A stretch of DNA of 64,000 nucleotides from Octadecabacter arcticus 238 (GCF_000155735.2 NC_020908.1:935001-999000); one strand, 5' to 3'. Shown: positions 1 through 9,454, numbered from the stretch's first letter. Notes: generated by a model not told the origin, from the letters alone. A program made the numbers and translations.

Positions 1-1898
1 CGCTCTTTCCCGGCGAACGGATTATTTTGCGAATGGTACTGCGCGTTGATCCGGCAATTGTCGCACATCTGGATCATTCGTACGGCGCTAGGATTGGAGA
101 ACATATAATGGTTTCCCGCCAGTTTTTCGACAATCTTTTCAACGGTCGATTTGACGCCGAACAGACCACCGCATTCAACGCAGGCAAACGGTTCTTCTTC
201 GTTTGAAACGGTTTGTGCCAAGGCTGCATCGCTGAGATCAAACTGCGGCTTAAGTGTGATCGCCTTTTCCGGACAGATATTTGCGCACAACCCGCACTGC
301 AGGCACGCACTTTCCTGAAACCGCAGCTGTGGCAAGTCCGGATTATCGCCAAGGGCCCCGGACGGGCACAACGATACGCAGGCAAGACATAACGTGCAGG
401 CATCGGTATCAACAACGACCGCGCCATATGGTGCATTGTCCGGAAGTGGCAAAAGCTTGGCATCGGGATTCAATGCCTTGGCGGACAGACGCGCCACTTG
501 GCGGCGCGTTCCGATGGGCAGGATGGGGGCGGCGATTGCGACATGCCTGTCTTGTGCGAACAGATGGTCGGATAGTGCATCTGGGTCTGCAATATCAAGC
601 AACGCAACCTTTTCACCCGCCATTGCACAGGCCAGTTCCAGCTGTGTGTCAAGCGCGTCACGCTCGGTTTTTGGGCCGATCAAAACATTGACGTGACCAA
701 ACCCGCTCGCCAGTGCGGCAAGCATTTCGGCATGGCCAAATCCGGATAACGCTGTGATCTCCATCGGGATCACATGCGCGGGTAAGCCACGGCCAAACCG
801 CGCCGAAAGCCGGATCATTTCTGCGCCATGATCGTCATGGACCAGTAACGACGGATCGTCACCGCCCGCATTGCGATAACCGCTTGCGAGGGTACTAAGG
901 CGGCGGAATATGTGATCAACAGTCGGGGCGTCATAGCTGATTGCTCCCGATGGGCAGACAGCTGAACACGCGCCGCACCCCGCGCAGATCAAAGGATCAA
1001 TGCTGACGACTTCTCCGGCGGACAGGATGGCCCCAGTCGGGCAGACGTTCAGGCAATTCGAGCAGGCTGGTTTTTCGGCACGCGAATGGGCGCAAAGTGT
1101 TGGTTCCAATCGCACGTAAAGCGGCTTTTCAAAGGTACCGACCATCTGGCTCGCCGCGAAAATCGCATGGCTGACCGCAGGCTGGCTTTTGGGGTCGGCA
1201 CGCAGATATCCGTCGCGTTTTTCTGCTGCAGGAAATAGCGATGACCCGCCAGTCAGGTCTAGAATGATATCGCATTTCGATATTGCACCGTCTTTGGCCT
1301 GTGTAAGGCTGGGCGTGCCGCGCCCGCCAAACACACTTTGTTGGAATGCATCAATGTGGATTTCAAACCGGCCAAGAGTTCCGGTTGCTTGGCGCAGGTC
1401 ACCGACCACTGCATCGTATTTGTGCGTCGGCAGGATGTCCGTTCCAAGTTCAAACAAGACGGTCACAGCAAGAGCATCTGCGAGTCTTTCCGCAGCCGCC
1501 AACACGATCTCCTCAGCACCGAGGATCAGGCACCTTCCTTCTGAAATAATATCAACTGATTTCGTTGCGGGCGTTAACAGAAGCGCATCAGCGATCAGCG
1601 CGGCCATTTTTGGCGACTTTTCCTGCACGTCATCAGACCATCCGGCGCGGTCACGGATATCTACAAATTGCGGCTCCGGCGCACCAAGGTCTTCTGCGAT
1701 GGCGGCAAAACGGTCAGCTTCTTGCTGACAGGCAATTACCACGTCACCGTCTGCAATCGCTTTGGACGCGATGTCGGACTGATCCATACAAAGACTGGAA
1801 TAGCACGTTTTACAGGACAAACCTGTCGCTGCGCTCAGTGCACCAGCATCAACATTTTGTGATCCAAGGCAATCGCAGACGAGCAGTGTTTTCGACAT
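1..1898 (-). CDS. 4Fe-4S binding protein beside formate dehydrogenase (partial, runs off the window)
   Basis: About 632 residues are readable from an ATG preceded by GGAGG, and the gene continues past the window edge. The N-terminal half resembles a soluble redox scaffold. It is followed by two pairs of ferredoxin-like clusters with CxxCxxxCP spacing, for example CSNCLNVCP then CAGCGACSAVCP, and later CTLCLACVSLCP then CLQCGLCANICP. A further CVECGG and a CDNC motif lie near the edge. Proteins of this type sit divergently to respiratory formate dehydrogenase operons in Rhodobacterales and are presumed electron-transfer or maturation proteins. The specific partner is inferred from position only. 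Confidence 0.85.
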   Translation of the reverse strand, partial: MSKTLLVCDCLGSQNVDAGALSAATGLSCKTCYSSLCMDQSDIASKAIADGDVVIACQQEADRFAAIAEDLGAPEPQFVDIRDRAGWSDDVQEKSPKMAALIADALLLTPATKSVDIISEGRCLILGAEEIVLAAAERLADALAVTVLFELGTDILPTHKYDAVVGDLRQATGTLGRFEIHIDAFQQSVFGGRGTPSLTQAKDGAISKCDIILDLTGGSSLFPAAEKRDGYLRADPKSQPAVSHAIFAASQMVGTFEKPLYVRLEPTLCAHSRAEKPACSNCLNVCPTGAILSAGEVVSIDPLICAGCGACSAVCPSGAISYDAPTVDHIFRRLSTLASGYRNAGGDDPSLLVHDDHGAEMIRLSARFGRGLPAHVIPMEITALSGFGHAEMLAALASGFGHVNVLIGPKTERDALDTQLELACAMAGEKVALLDIADPDALSDHLFAQDRHVAIAAPILPIGTRRQVARLSAKALNPDAKLLPLPDNAPYGAVVVDTDACTLCLACVSLCPSGALGDNPDLPQLRFQESACLQCGLCANICPEKAITLKPQFDLSDAALAQTVSNEEEPFACVECGGLFGVKSTVEKIVEKLAGNHYMFSNPSAVRMIQMCDNCRINAQYHSQNNPFAGKE

Positions 1899-2189
1899 AA
1901 CATCCTCCAGATGAACAGGACACAGCTAGGCAGGAAACGCGAAGACAGTAAACTGGTAATTCTTGGTGGTTCCCTTTGAACCCTGTTTGCAAGCGCAGCA
2001 TTCGGGGGTAGATATTTCCGCACTGCAGCGCAATAAATGGCTTTTGTTTTACAATTTAGACCTTCGCCAAACGCTGCGTCGCAGCAATCATGACGGGTAA
2101 TAATATTTAAAAGAAATTGCTTTGATATTACGGCAATTTGGAGGAAACTTAATTGAATTAATTGACTTAAAGATTCGGGCGGAGATCGA
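1899..2189. promoter_or_regulatory. Divergent promoter region between the ferredoxin gene and the FDH operon
   Basis: This 291-bp gap separates two divergent transcription units and must hold both promoters. It is AT-rich toward the plus-strand gene, between about 2040 and 2175. I could not assign a specific operator or sigma-factor box. A GGAG at 2181-2184 serves the TTG start at 2190. Confidence 0.5.
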
Positions 2190-2756
2190 TTGAAGCAGAC
2201 TTTTCCAAATTCGCAAACAATTCCGCTTGGTGTCGTCGTGAGGCGGACACCGGGTGTTACACGCTGGGCAAAGTTTGCATGGCAAGTGTCGGATGTATTG
2301 CCTGGTGCCATGAGTGCCGATTGGAAAGTCCTGCGGGCAGAAGGCGATGTCACCGAATTCCACGCGGCCACCCTGCCTCTCACTCTTTATGTTTCAGATG
2401 CAGAAGCCTACTCGCACGAGCTTCAGTCGCGCATGCCTAGTGTCTATGCCGTGCTGCGCCCAACCGGTCAGAACAGAGATATCCCTTGGTCAGTCGCACT
2501 GGTGACAGCTTCACCGTATGAGGCACAGGATTATTGTGATTCAGCCGAAGAGTTGGTCGAAAAAATCCCGATGTCTGATGGATTGCTCGCATGGATCAAG
2601 GACTTCGTGGATACGCATTATGAAGAAGAGGTGTTTGTGAAGCGCCAGCGCAAGAACGCGCGGGTTGATCAGGTAGATGATGGCATTGGTGATTCACGGA
2701 TACTTCAAACCAGCGATGTCTATCGTGCACCGCGTCGCAAGACGGTGATCAATTGA
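2190..2756 (+). CDS. DUF3305 domain protein, formate dehydrogenase accessory
   Basis: This 188-residue protein has the DUF3305 look: an N-terminal GVVVRRTPGVTRWAKFAWQV segment and a C-terminal basic tail. It starts with TTG at 2190, supported by GGAG six bases upstream and no better ATG. DUF3305 genes are found almost only with DUF3306 and TorD-like genes at the head of Fdh3-type operons, so a role in enzyme assembly is inferred. Its stop overlaps the TTG start of the next gene, which suggests translational coupling. Confidence 0.85.
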   Translation: MKQTFPNSQTIPLGVVVRRTPGVTRWAKFAWQVSDVLPGAMSADWKVLRAEGDVTEFHAATLPLTLYVSDAEAYSHELQSRMPSVYAVLRPTGQNRDIPWSVALVTASPYEAQDYCDSAEELVEKIPMSDGLLAWIKDFVDTHYEEEVFVKRQRKNARVDQVDDGIGDSRILQTSDVYRAPRRKTVIN

Positions 2757-3352
2757 ATCGCCCCGTATCATCGTGGTCCGCCCGTCGCGCGGCCGTCGCA
2801 GCAGAGGCAGAGGCCGAAGAGCATGCAGCGCACGAGGCTATTATCTTGCAACAGCGTGCGGAGCTCGCTGAAATGTCGGACGAGGATATCCTTGAAGAGT
2901 TGGGATTGCCTGATCCGGAAAGCTTAAAGTTAGGGGATGATTTCAAGGCGTTTATGTCAAAGGCTGTACCAGAGCACCTGCGCAAACGTGCGTTGCGAAA
3001 GTTGTGGCGGAGCAACCCTGTGCTGGCCTGTGTTGACGGGCTGAACGACTATGATGACGATTATTTGACTGGCAGCACAGGTCAAGGCATCATTAAAACC
3101 GGTTATCAAGTTGGTAAAGGTATGCTGGCACACCTGCTCGAAGTCGAGCGCCTGAAAACCGCGACTCCCGTAGATACGCTTGTACCAGCGGAGCCCGAAG
3201 ACGTTTTAGAAGAAGTTGAACAGGTAGATGTTGTGATTGAAGAGCCGGATAACGACCTCGAACCGGCCTTTGAACATGAGATTGTGTCTGAGGAAATCGA
3301 AGCCCCCGCGCTGCGACGTATGCAGTTTCAATTCGAGGATGACATCGCATGA
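2753..3352 (+). CDS. DUF3306 domain protein, formate dehydrogenase accessory
   Basis: The 199-residue protein is rich in Ala and Glu at the N terminus. It carries the central DUF3306 core (KAVPEHLRKRALRKLWRSNP, then DGLNDYDDDY), followed by an acidic tail. The start is a TTG embedded in a TTGA overlap with the stop of the DUF3305 gene, and its own stop overlaps the next start as ATGA. The biochemical role is unknown. Constant linkage to DUF3305 and a TorD-type chaperone points to FDH assembly. Confidence 0.85.
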   Translation: MNRPVSSWSARRAAVAAEAEAEEHAAHEAIILQQRAELAEMSDEDILEELGLPDPESLKLGDDFKAFMSKAVPEHLRKRALRKLWRSNPVLACVDGLNDYDDDYLTGSTGQGIIKTGYQVGKGMLAHLLEVERLKTATPVDTLVPAEPEDVLEEVEQVDVVIEEPDNDLEPAFEHEIVSEEIEAPALRRMQFQFEDDIA

Positions 3353-3957
3353 GCGTCGCGACCAAAATTCCTGAGGTTGAAGCCGAAGATCGCCTTCGGG
3401 CTGATCTTTATAACTACCTTGGCGTAATGCTATCTGGTCCACCTGACCAAACCCTGCTGGAACAAACGGCCGCGCTGACGGGCGATAGCACACCACTTGG
3501 TGTGGCGATCAGCGGACTTGCCCGCGTCGCGAAGGTGTCTAAGCGAAAGGGTGTTCGCTCAGAGTTCAACACGCTTTTTATTGGTTTGGGCCGGGGAGAG
3601 CTGTTGCCCTATGCCAGTTACTATCTCACCGGCTTTTTGAACGAAAAGCCTTTGGCCAATCTGCGCGCGACCATGGCCAGCTTTGGCATGACGCGGGCAG
3701 ATGACGTGTTTGAACCCGAAGACAATATCTCATCCCTGATGGAAATGATGGCCGGTATGATCGTCGGCCGCTTCGGGCGGATTGCAAGCGGTGCAGAGCA
3801 AAACAGTTTCTTCAATGCGCATATCGGAACTTGGGCCACGCATTACTTTAACGATTTGCAAGCGGCCAAATCATCGGTGCTTTATGCATCTGTGGGCGCA
3901 GTCGGTGCTGCATTTATGGACATTGAACGCGAAGCTTTTCGCATGACTGCAGACTGA
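3349..3957 (+). CDS. TorD/DmsD-family molecular chaperone for formate dehydrogenase
   Basis: The 202-residue all-alpha protein matches the TorD family in length. It has the characteristic second half with the acidic EPEDNISSLMEMMAGMI motif and a SEFNTLFIG segment. Family members bind twin-arginine signal peptides and hold molybdoenzyme apoproteins until the cofactor is inserted. Here the obvious client is the Tat-signal-bearing alpha subunit encoded two genes downstream. The start overlaps the DUF3306 stop as ATGA. Confidence 0.88.
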   Translation: MSVATKIPEVEAEDRLRADLYNYLGVMLSGPPDQTLLEQTAALTGDSTPLGVAISGLARVAKVSKRKGVRSEFNTLFIGLGRGELLPYASYYLTGFLNEKPLANLRATMASFGMTRADDVFEPEDNISSLMEMMAGMIVGRFGRIASGAEQNSFFNAHIGTWATHYFNDLQAAKSSVLYASVGAVGAAFMDIEREAFRMTAD

Positions 3958-4011
3958 CACGTTTGCGCAACCGGCGGGGTGCCCGCCACACTTAGGAAGG
4001 GGAGACATCCC

Positions 4012-4200
4012 ATGACCGACCAAAAAGAAGGCACAAGTCGTCGCGACTTTCTTAAAATCGCAGGCACAGCAGCCCCGGCTGCTGTCTTGGCTGTCAGTTC
4101 CGGCGGGGCAGCACAGGCTGCAGCACCTGCTGATCTTTCATCCGAGACGATGCAAGACACCGCTCACACGCGGGCTTATCTCGAAAGTACACGCTTTTAG
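4012..4200 (+). CDS. Small twin-arginine peptide of the formate dehydrogenase region
   Basis: The product is 62 residues and is nearly all Tat signal: a SRRDFLKIAG twin-arginine motif, a hydrophobic Ala-rich stretch ending AAQAAAPA, then a short tail. The ATG at 4012 has a strong AGGAAGGGGAG ribosome site, and a GTG further upstream (3979) is less likely. It matches the 'formate dehydrogenase region TAT target' type of small protein found just ahead of Fdh3 alpha genes. Its function is unknown, possibly a co-exported assembly factor. Confidence 0.85.
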   Translation: MTDQKEGTSRRDFLKIAGTAAPAAVLAVSSGGAAQAAAPADLSSETMQDTAHTRAYLESTRF

Positions 4201-4253
4201 GCGACACTTACGTCAAGATTTCCCCGGCCCGCGCCGGAAATGGGAGGAAGACC

Positions 4254-7196
4254 ATGTTAAGAAGAAAGACTAATGGACTTACACGTCGATCAGGCAGTTC
4301 GCCGATCACTGTGAAGAATGGCAACAACACGGTAGACCGACGCGGCTTCTTGCGCGGTTCCGGCCTTGCGATTGGCGGTTTGACCGCGATTGCAGCAACC
4401 GGGGGATCGGTGACGCAGGCAACGGCCCAATCAGCGGCAACGCGTGCGGTGGAAACCATCAAATCCGTGTGCACCCACTGTTCTGTCGGCTGTACGGTTA
4501 TCGCAGAAGTCGACAACGGTGTTTGGACTGGTCAGGAACCAGCGTGGGACAGCCCGTTTAACCTTGGCGCGCATTGCGCCAAAGGATCTGCGGTCCGCGA
4601 ACACGCCCATGGTGAGCGCCGGCTCAAGTACCCGATGAAGAAAGAGAACGGCGAATGGGTCCGCATCAGCTGGGCACAGGCGATCGAAGAAATTGGCGAC
4701 GGGATGATGAAAATCCGCGAAGAAAGCGGTCCGGATTCTGTGTATTGGCTGGGTTCGGCGAAGCATAACAACGAACAAGCATATCTGTTCCGCAAATTTG
4801 CGGCCTACTGGGGCACCAATAACGTCGACCACCAAGCGCGGATTTGCCACTCGACAACCGTTGCGGGCGTCGCGAATACTTGGGGCTACGGCGCCATGAC
4901 CAACAGCTATAACGACATCCATAATTCCAAGGCGATCTTTGTGATCGGCGGCAACCCAGCCGAGGCACACCCGGTGTCCCTGCTGCACATGCTGAAAGCC
5001 AAAGAGCAAAACAATGCGCCTTTGATTGTATGTGACCCGCGCTTTACGCGCACGGCAGCACACGCTGATGAATACGTCCGGTTCCGTCCCGGTTCTGATG
5101 TCGCGCTGGTGTGGGGTATCTTGTGGCACATCTTTGAAAACAGCTGGGAAGACAAAGAATTCATCCGCACACGCGTGTGGGGCATGGACCAGATCAGAGA
5201 CGAAGTGGCACGATGGACGCCTGAAGAAGTTGAGCGCGTCACCGGCGCACCCGGAAGCCAGCTTGAACGTGTTGCGCGGACGTTGGCCAACAACCGCCCC
5301 GGCACCGTAATCTGGTGTATGGGTGGCACGCAGCACACCAATGGCAACAACAACACCCGCGCATACTGTATCTTACAGCTTGCCCTAGGCAACATGGGCA
5401 AAGCAGGCGGTGGTACGAACATCTTTCGCGGCCACGACAACGTGCAAGGCGCAACCGACCTTGGCGTTCTGGCAGATACCTTGCCGGGCTACTACGGACT
5501 ATCTGCTGGATCATGGGCCCACTGGGCGCGGGTCTGGGAAGAGGATCTTGATTACCTCAAGGGCCGTTTCTCACCTGAACTCGTTGGGGACACGCCAATG
5601 ATGAACCTGACGGGTATTCCCGTCAGCCGTTGGATTGATGGCGTGCTCGAAGACGCCGCTGATATTGACCAGCCAGACAATACCCGCGCAATGGTTTTGT
5701 GGGGACATGCACCAAACAGCCAAACCCGTCAGAAAGAGATGAAGACGGCGATGGAAAAGCTGGACATGCTTGTCGTTGTTGACCCCTATCCGACTGTATC
5801 TGCTGTTTTGCATGATCGAACCGATGGCGTTTATTTGCTGCCGGCCTGTACGCAGTTCGAAACCAGAGGGTCCGTGACCGCATCCAACCGGTCGCTTCAA
5901 TGGCGAGATAAAGTCGTGGAACCGCTCTTTGAATCTCTGCCAGATCATACGATTATGGCGATGTTCGCGGAGAAATTTGGCTTTCATGAGAAGATTTTCC
6001 GCAATATCGCGATCGATGAAGGCGGTGAGCCAAACATCGAAGACATCACCCGCGAATTTAACCGCGGCATGTGGACTATCGGCTACACAGGCCAGAGCCC
6101 TGAGCGCTTGAAATTGCACATGGCCAACCAATACACATTCGACCGTACTACTTTGCGCGCGGTTGGTGGCCCCGCTGATGGCGATTTTTACGGCCTGCCA
6201 TGGCCCTGTTGGGGCACCCCCGAGATGAACCACCCGGGCACAGCAAACCTTTATGATATGTCAATCCCGGTTGCAGATGGAGGCCTGACATTCCGCGCCC
6301 GGTTTGGTGTGGAACGTGACGGCGATAACCTGCTTGCCGAGGGAGTGTTTACACCCGGTTCGGACATTGAGGACGGTTATCCGGAATTCACTGTGCAAAT
6401 GTTGCGCGATCTGGGTTGGGAAGACGATCTGACCAATGGTGAAAAGGCATCGATCAACGCTGTCGCGGGTTATCCCGAGGGCGCGCCGCTCACGAGTGAG
6501 GCCGAGTCCGATTTCAATGCGGCGACCGCTGGCGTAAACTGGAAAACCGACCTTTCTGGCGGTATCCAACGCGTCGCAATCGCCCATGGGTGTGCGCCGT
6601 TCGGAAACGCGAAGGCCCGTGCGGTTGTCTGGACATTCCCGGACCCTGTGCCAACCCACCGCGAACCGCTTTATTCCAACCGTCGGGATCTGGTGGCTGA
6701 TTATCCAACCTATGAGGATAAGAAATTCTGGCGCGTTCCAACCTTGTATGCCTCCATTCAGGAAAATGACTTTTCGGAAGAATACCCGATCATCCTGACC
6801 TCGGGGCGTTTGGTGGAATATGAGGGCGGTGGCGACGAGAGCCGCTCCAACCCGTGGCTTGCGGAATTGCAGCAAGACATGTTCGTCGAGATAAACACCC
6901 GCGATGCAAACAATCTGGGTGTACGTGATGGCGCACAAGTTTGGGTCGAAGGACCTGAAGGCGGCAAGGTAAAGGTGATGGCAATGGTCACCGAGCGGGT
7001 CGGCGAGGGCGTCGCCTTCATGCCGTTCCACTTTGGGGGTCACATGGAAGGCGTTGATCTGCGAGATAAATATCCCGAAGGTGCCGATCCATATGTGTTG
7101 GGCGAAAGCACCAACACCGCACAGACATATGGCTATGACAGCGTAACCCAGATGCAAGAGACCAAAGCGACTCTTTGCAAAATCTGGACAGCATAG
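4254..7196 (+). CDS. fdhA: Formate dehydrogenase alpha subunit, Tat-exported, Mo/W bis-MGD, Cys-type
   Basis: This 980-residue catalytic subunit oxidises formate to CO2. A long N-terminal leader carries the twin-arginine motif VDRRGFLRG near residues 27-35. Cys73, Cys76, Cys80 and Cys108 bind the [4Fe-4S] cluster. Cys198, in ARICHSTTV, takes the position where E. coli FdnG has selenocysteine, so no UGA recoding is needed. The molybdopterin oxidoreductase domain and the C-terminal dinucleotide-binding domain (GRLVEYEGGG region) are present at full family length. GGGAGG precedes the ATG. It forms a complex with the beta and gamma subunits that follow. Confidence 0.96.
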   Translation: MLRRKTNGLTRRSGSSPITVKNGNNTVDRRGFLRGSGLAIGGLTAIAATGGSVTQATAQSAATRAVETIKSVCTHCSVGCTVIAEVDNGVWTGQEPAWDSPFNLGAHCAKGSAVREHAHGERRLKYPMKKENGEWVRISWAQAIEEIGDGMMKIREESGPDSVYWLGSAKHNNEQAYLFRKFAAYWGTNNVDHQARICHSTTVAGVANTWGYGAMTNSYNDIHNSKAIFVIGGNPAEAHPVSLLHMLKAKEQNNAPLIVCDPRFTRTAAHADEYVRFRPGSDVALVWGILWHIFENSWEDKEFIRTRVWGMDQIRDEVARWTPEEVERVTGAPGSQLERVARTLANNRPGTVIWCMGGTQHTNGNNNTRAYCILQLALGNMGKAGGGTNIFRGHDNVQGATDLGVLADTLPGYYGLSAGSWAHWARVWEEDLDYLKGRFSPELVGDTPMMNLTGIPVSRWIDGVLEDAADIDQPDNTRAMVLWGHAPNSQTRQKEMKTAMEKLDMLVVVDPYPTVSAVLHDRTDGVYLLPACTQFETRGSVTASNRSLQWRDKVVEPLFESLPDHTIMAMFAEKFGFHEKIFRNIAIDEGGEPNIEDITREFNRGMWTIGYTGQSPERLKLHMANQYTFDRTTLRAVGGPADGDFYGLPWPCWGTPEMNHPGTANLYDMSIPVADGGLTFRARFGVERDGDNLLAEGVFTPGSDIEDGYPEFTVQMLRDLGWEDDLTNGEKASINAVAGYPEGAPLTSEAESDFNAATAGVNWKTDLSGGIQRVAIAHGCAPFGNAKARAVVWTFPDPVPTHREPLYSNRRDLVADYPTYEDKKFWRVPTLYASIQENDFSEEYPIILTSGRLVEYEGGGDESRSNPWLAELQQDMFVEINTRDANNLGVRDGAQVWVEGPEGGKVKVMAMVTERVGEGVAFMPFHFGGHMEGVDLRDKYPEGADPYVLGESTNTAQTYGYDSVTQMQETKATLCKIWTA

Positions 7197-7209
7197 GGGA
7201 GATTGAGAC

Positions 7210-7803
7210 ATGGGAAGAGCTAAGTTTCTCGTAGACGCTGAACGCTGCATCGAATGCAACGCCTGCGTAACAGCCTGTAAGAACGAACATGAAGTGCCGT
7301 GGGGGATCAACCGCCGGAAGGTTGTCACCATCAATGACGGCAAACCTGGTGAGCGGTCGATCTCGGTCGCGTGTATGCACTGTTCTGACGCCCCCTGTAT
7401 GGCCGTGTGCCCAACAGATTGCTTCTATCAGACCGCCGATGGTGTGGTGTTGCACTCAAAGGATCTGTGCATCGGGTGTGGATATTGTTTCTATGCGTGC
7501 CCCTTTGGTGCGCCTCAATTTCCGCAGGCAGGCAACTTTGGGTCGCGCGGAAAAATGGACAAATGCACCTTCTGCGCCGGTGGCCCGGAAGAGAACAACT
7601 CCACCGCCGAGTTCCAGAAGTATGGCCGCAATCGCATTGCTGAGGGCAAGCTCCCGATCTGTGCTGAAATGTGCGCGACCAAGGCGCTGCTTGCTGGTGA
7701 CGGCGATGTGGTGTCAGGCATTTACCGGGAACGTGTTGTCGCCCGCGGCTTTGGGTCTGGCGCATGGGGCTGGGGAACAGCCTATAGTCAAAAAGGCGAA
7801 TAA
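7210..7803 (+). CDS. fdh3B: Formate dehydrogenase iron-sulfur beta subunit
   Basis: The 197-residue protein has four ferredoxin-type Cys groups (Cys13/16/19/23, 55/58/63/67, 87/90/93/97 and 119/122/151/155), enough for four [4Fe-4S] clusters. It matches the Fdh3B type in length and lacks the C-terminal membrane anchor of E. coli FdnH. It should carry electrons from the alpha subunit to the cytochrome b subunit. It follows the alpha gene after 13 bases. Confidence 0.95.
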   Translation: MGRAKFLVDAERCIECNACVTACKNEHEVPWGINRRKVVTINDGKPGERSISVACMHCSDAPCMAVCPTDCFYQTADGVVLHSKDLCIGCGYCFYACPFGAPQFPQAGNFGSRGKMDKCTFCAGGPEENNSTAEFQKYGRNRIAEGKLPICAEMCATKALLAGDGDVVSGIYRERVVARGFGSGAWGWGTAYSQKGE

Positions 7804-7828
7804 ACGGCCCGTTTGATTACGTAATAAT

Positions 7829-7853
7829 AGGGCGGCCTGTGGTGGGTCGCCCT
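7829..7853. terminator. Hairpin between the FDH beta and gamma genes
   Basis: An inverted repeat (AGGGCG at 7829-7834 with CGCCCT at 7848-7853) is followed by TATTT. It lies between the beta and gamma genes and looks like a weak or attenuating terminator, or an mRNA-stability hairpin that would lower gamma expression. Confidence 0.4.
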
Positions 7854-7882
7854 TATTTCATCACACCATTAGGAACCAAATA

Positions 7883-9076
7883 ATGCATCGTATCTTCGCT
7901 GTTTTCATGGTCTGCCTCACCTGTGTCACATCCGTTTCAGCGCAGGTTAGCGATGCGCCGGGCCAAAGTACTGTGGAAACAAATCCAACAGTGTCGACCC
8001 TGGAAGACATTATGCGTCGCCAGGAAGGTTTAACGGTCGATGAGGGTGATCGCGCTGCCAGTGTTGGCGATCCTGCCAATGCGCAGCCTGCCGATGGTCA
8101 GTTGGGCACGCTTGGCGGTGCTTCCGATGCTGATCTTTGGCGCGCTTTTCGCTTTAACGAGGCGGACATTACGACACAGGCCCGCGTTCCGGCCGCGACT
8201 ACGCTGATCCAAGATGGCGGTATGTGGTGGCTAAAATTCCGCGCTGGCCCGCTGTTGCAAATCGGTGTCTATTTGCTGGGTGGAACGCTGCTGGCGCTCA
8301 CGGTGTTCTATCTAATCCGGGGACGCATCCGCATTCATGGTGAAAAGACCGGTCGCACTATCGTGCGGTTCACATCTTTTGAACGCTTTGGTCACTGGTT
8401 ACTCGCGACGTCATTTGTCGTGCTTGGCATCACCGGTCTTATCTCTCTGTTTGGTCGCAAAGTGCTGATCCCTGCCTTTGGCCATGAGACATTTTCGTTC
8501 ATCGCCGTGAGCAGCAAATGGGTGCACAATAATATTTCATGGGCGTTTATGGTCGCGCTCATCATCATTTTCGTTTTCTGGGTTGTGCACAACATTCCCG
8601 ACCGAACAGACCTGCGTTGGCTCGCAAAGGCGGGCGGGCTTTTCGGGGGCGAACATCCGCCTGCCAAAAAATTTAACGCCGGACAAAAGTTGATCTTTTG
8701 GGCCGTTATCATTCTTGGTGGCTCGATTTCCGTTTCGGGCCTATCATTGCTGTTCCCGTTTGAATTCAATCTCTTTGGTCACACGTTTTCCTTGCTTAAT
8801 GATTGGGGCGTGCCAGGCTGGTTTGGGGCTGCCGATCTGCCACATCCGCTCGAGCCACAAGAAGAGATGCAGTACGCGCAACTGTGGCACGCGCTTATCA
8901 GCCTTGTCCTGACGGCCATTATCATTGCGCATATCTACCTTGGATCAGTCGGCATGGAAGGAGCGTTTGACGCGATGGGTAAGGGAGAGGTCGAAGAACA
9001 ATGGGCCCGTGAACATCACAGCATTTGGGCGGAAGAGATGACTGGCACCCAAACTTCATCCAAAAAGGAGGTTTGA
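7883..9076 (+). CDS. Formate dehydrogenase cytochrome b gamma subunit
   Basis: The 397-residue protein starts with a cleavable signal peptide (ending SVSAQ) and a periplasmic segment of about 100 residues. Four to five membrane helices follow (LLGGTLLALTVFYLI, WLLATSFVVLGITGLISL, AFMVALIIIFVFWVV, LIFWAVIILGGSISVSGL, ALISLVLTAIIIAHIYLG). His residues in RFGHW, KWVHNN and IIAHIYLG fit the haem b ligands of FdnI/FdoI-type subunits. It passes electrons from the beta subunit to quinone. The long extra N-terminal domain is typical of Fdh3-type gamma subunits. Confidence 0.93.
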   Translation: MHRIFAVFMVCLTCVTSVSAQVSDAPGQSTVETNPTVSTLEDIMRRQEGLTVDEGDRAASVGDPANAQPADGQLGTLGGASDADLWRAFRFNEADITTQARVPAATTLIQDGGMWWLKFRAGPLLQIGVYLLGGTLLALTVFYLIRGRIRIHGEKTGRTIVRFTSFERFGHWLLATSFVVLGITGLISLFGRKVLIPAFGHETFSFIAVSSKWVHNNISWAFMVALIIIFVFWVVHNIPDRTDLRWLAKAGGLFGGEHPPAKKFNAGQKLIFWAVIILGGSISVSGLSLLFPFEFNLFGHTFSLLNDWGVPGWFGAADLPHPLEPQEEMQYAQLWHALISLVLTAIIIAHIYLGSVGMEGAFDAMGKGEVEEQWAREHHSIWAEEMTGTQTSSKKEV

Positions 9077-9077
9077 T

Positions 9078-9218
9078 ATGAAGGCCTTTCTTCTCGCCCT
9101 CGTTGCGCTTTTGGTGATAACTATCGGTGCCAATCAAATTCTTCTTGGAATTGGTTTTTCAATCGAGGAAACAACGGTATCCTCTAAGAATGTTAGGTTG
9201 CCTGACCAAAATGAATGA
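9078..9218 (+). CDS. 46-residue single-pass membrane peptide in the FDH operon
   Basis: An ATG at 9078, one base after the gamma stop, opens a 46-codon frame. Its first 23 residues are strongly hydrophobic (MKAFLLALVALLVITIGAN), followed by a polar tail. The AAGGAGG at 9065-9071 sits correctly upstream. The frame overlaps the tusA start by eight bases. It could be a small subunit or assembly peptide of the FDH complex. I do not recognise a family. Confidence 0.6.
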   Translation: MKAFLLALVALLVITIGANQILLGIGFSIEETTVSSKNVRLPDQNE

Positions 9219-9438
9219 TGAACAGCTGGTCGATGCCCGCGGGCTTTTATGCCCCCTGCCAGTCTTGAAGCTGCGCAAAAAGTTGCAATCGGTCCCGTCG
9301 GGGACCTTGTTACAACTATTGGCGACTGATCCAGCGGCAGTCGTCGACGTGCCACATTTCTGCATGGAAAGCGGCCATGAGTTGGTCGAAATCAACGATG
9401 ATGGGACGGCCACGACCTACAGCGTGCGTAAGGCTTAA
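9211..9438 (+). CDS. tusA: TusA-family sulfurtransferase
   Basis: This 75-residue protein has the TusA signature DARGLLCPLPVLKLRKKL, with the sulfur-carrying Cys14 in the CPxP motif. The start ATGAATGATGAA at 9211 is chosen because homologues begin near the DARG motif. An extended frame from 9127 would run through the preceding gene. In this operon it is a plausible sulfur donor for FdhD-dependent sulfuration of the molybdenum cofactor. That partner is inferred. Confidence 0.88.
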   Translation: MNDEQLVDARGLLCPLPVLKLRKKLQSVPSGTLLQLLATDPAAVVDVPHFCMESGHELVEINDDGTATTYSVRKA

Positions 9439-9454
9439 TTTTTGCGCTGCAGGC

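Noticed and set aside
1835..2383. A 182-codon minus-strand frame across the divergent promoter
   Set aside because: It overlaps the starts of two real genes and has no domain.
4836..4860. Selenocysteine in the FDH alpha subunit
   Set aside because: The codon at the metal-ligand position is TGC (Cys198), so no UGA recoding is involved.
4431..7343. Long minus-strand frames (301 and 360 codons) opposite the FDH alpha gene
   Set aside because: They lie antisense to a certain gene with matching codon bias and have no domain or ribosome site.
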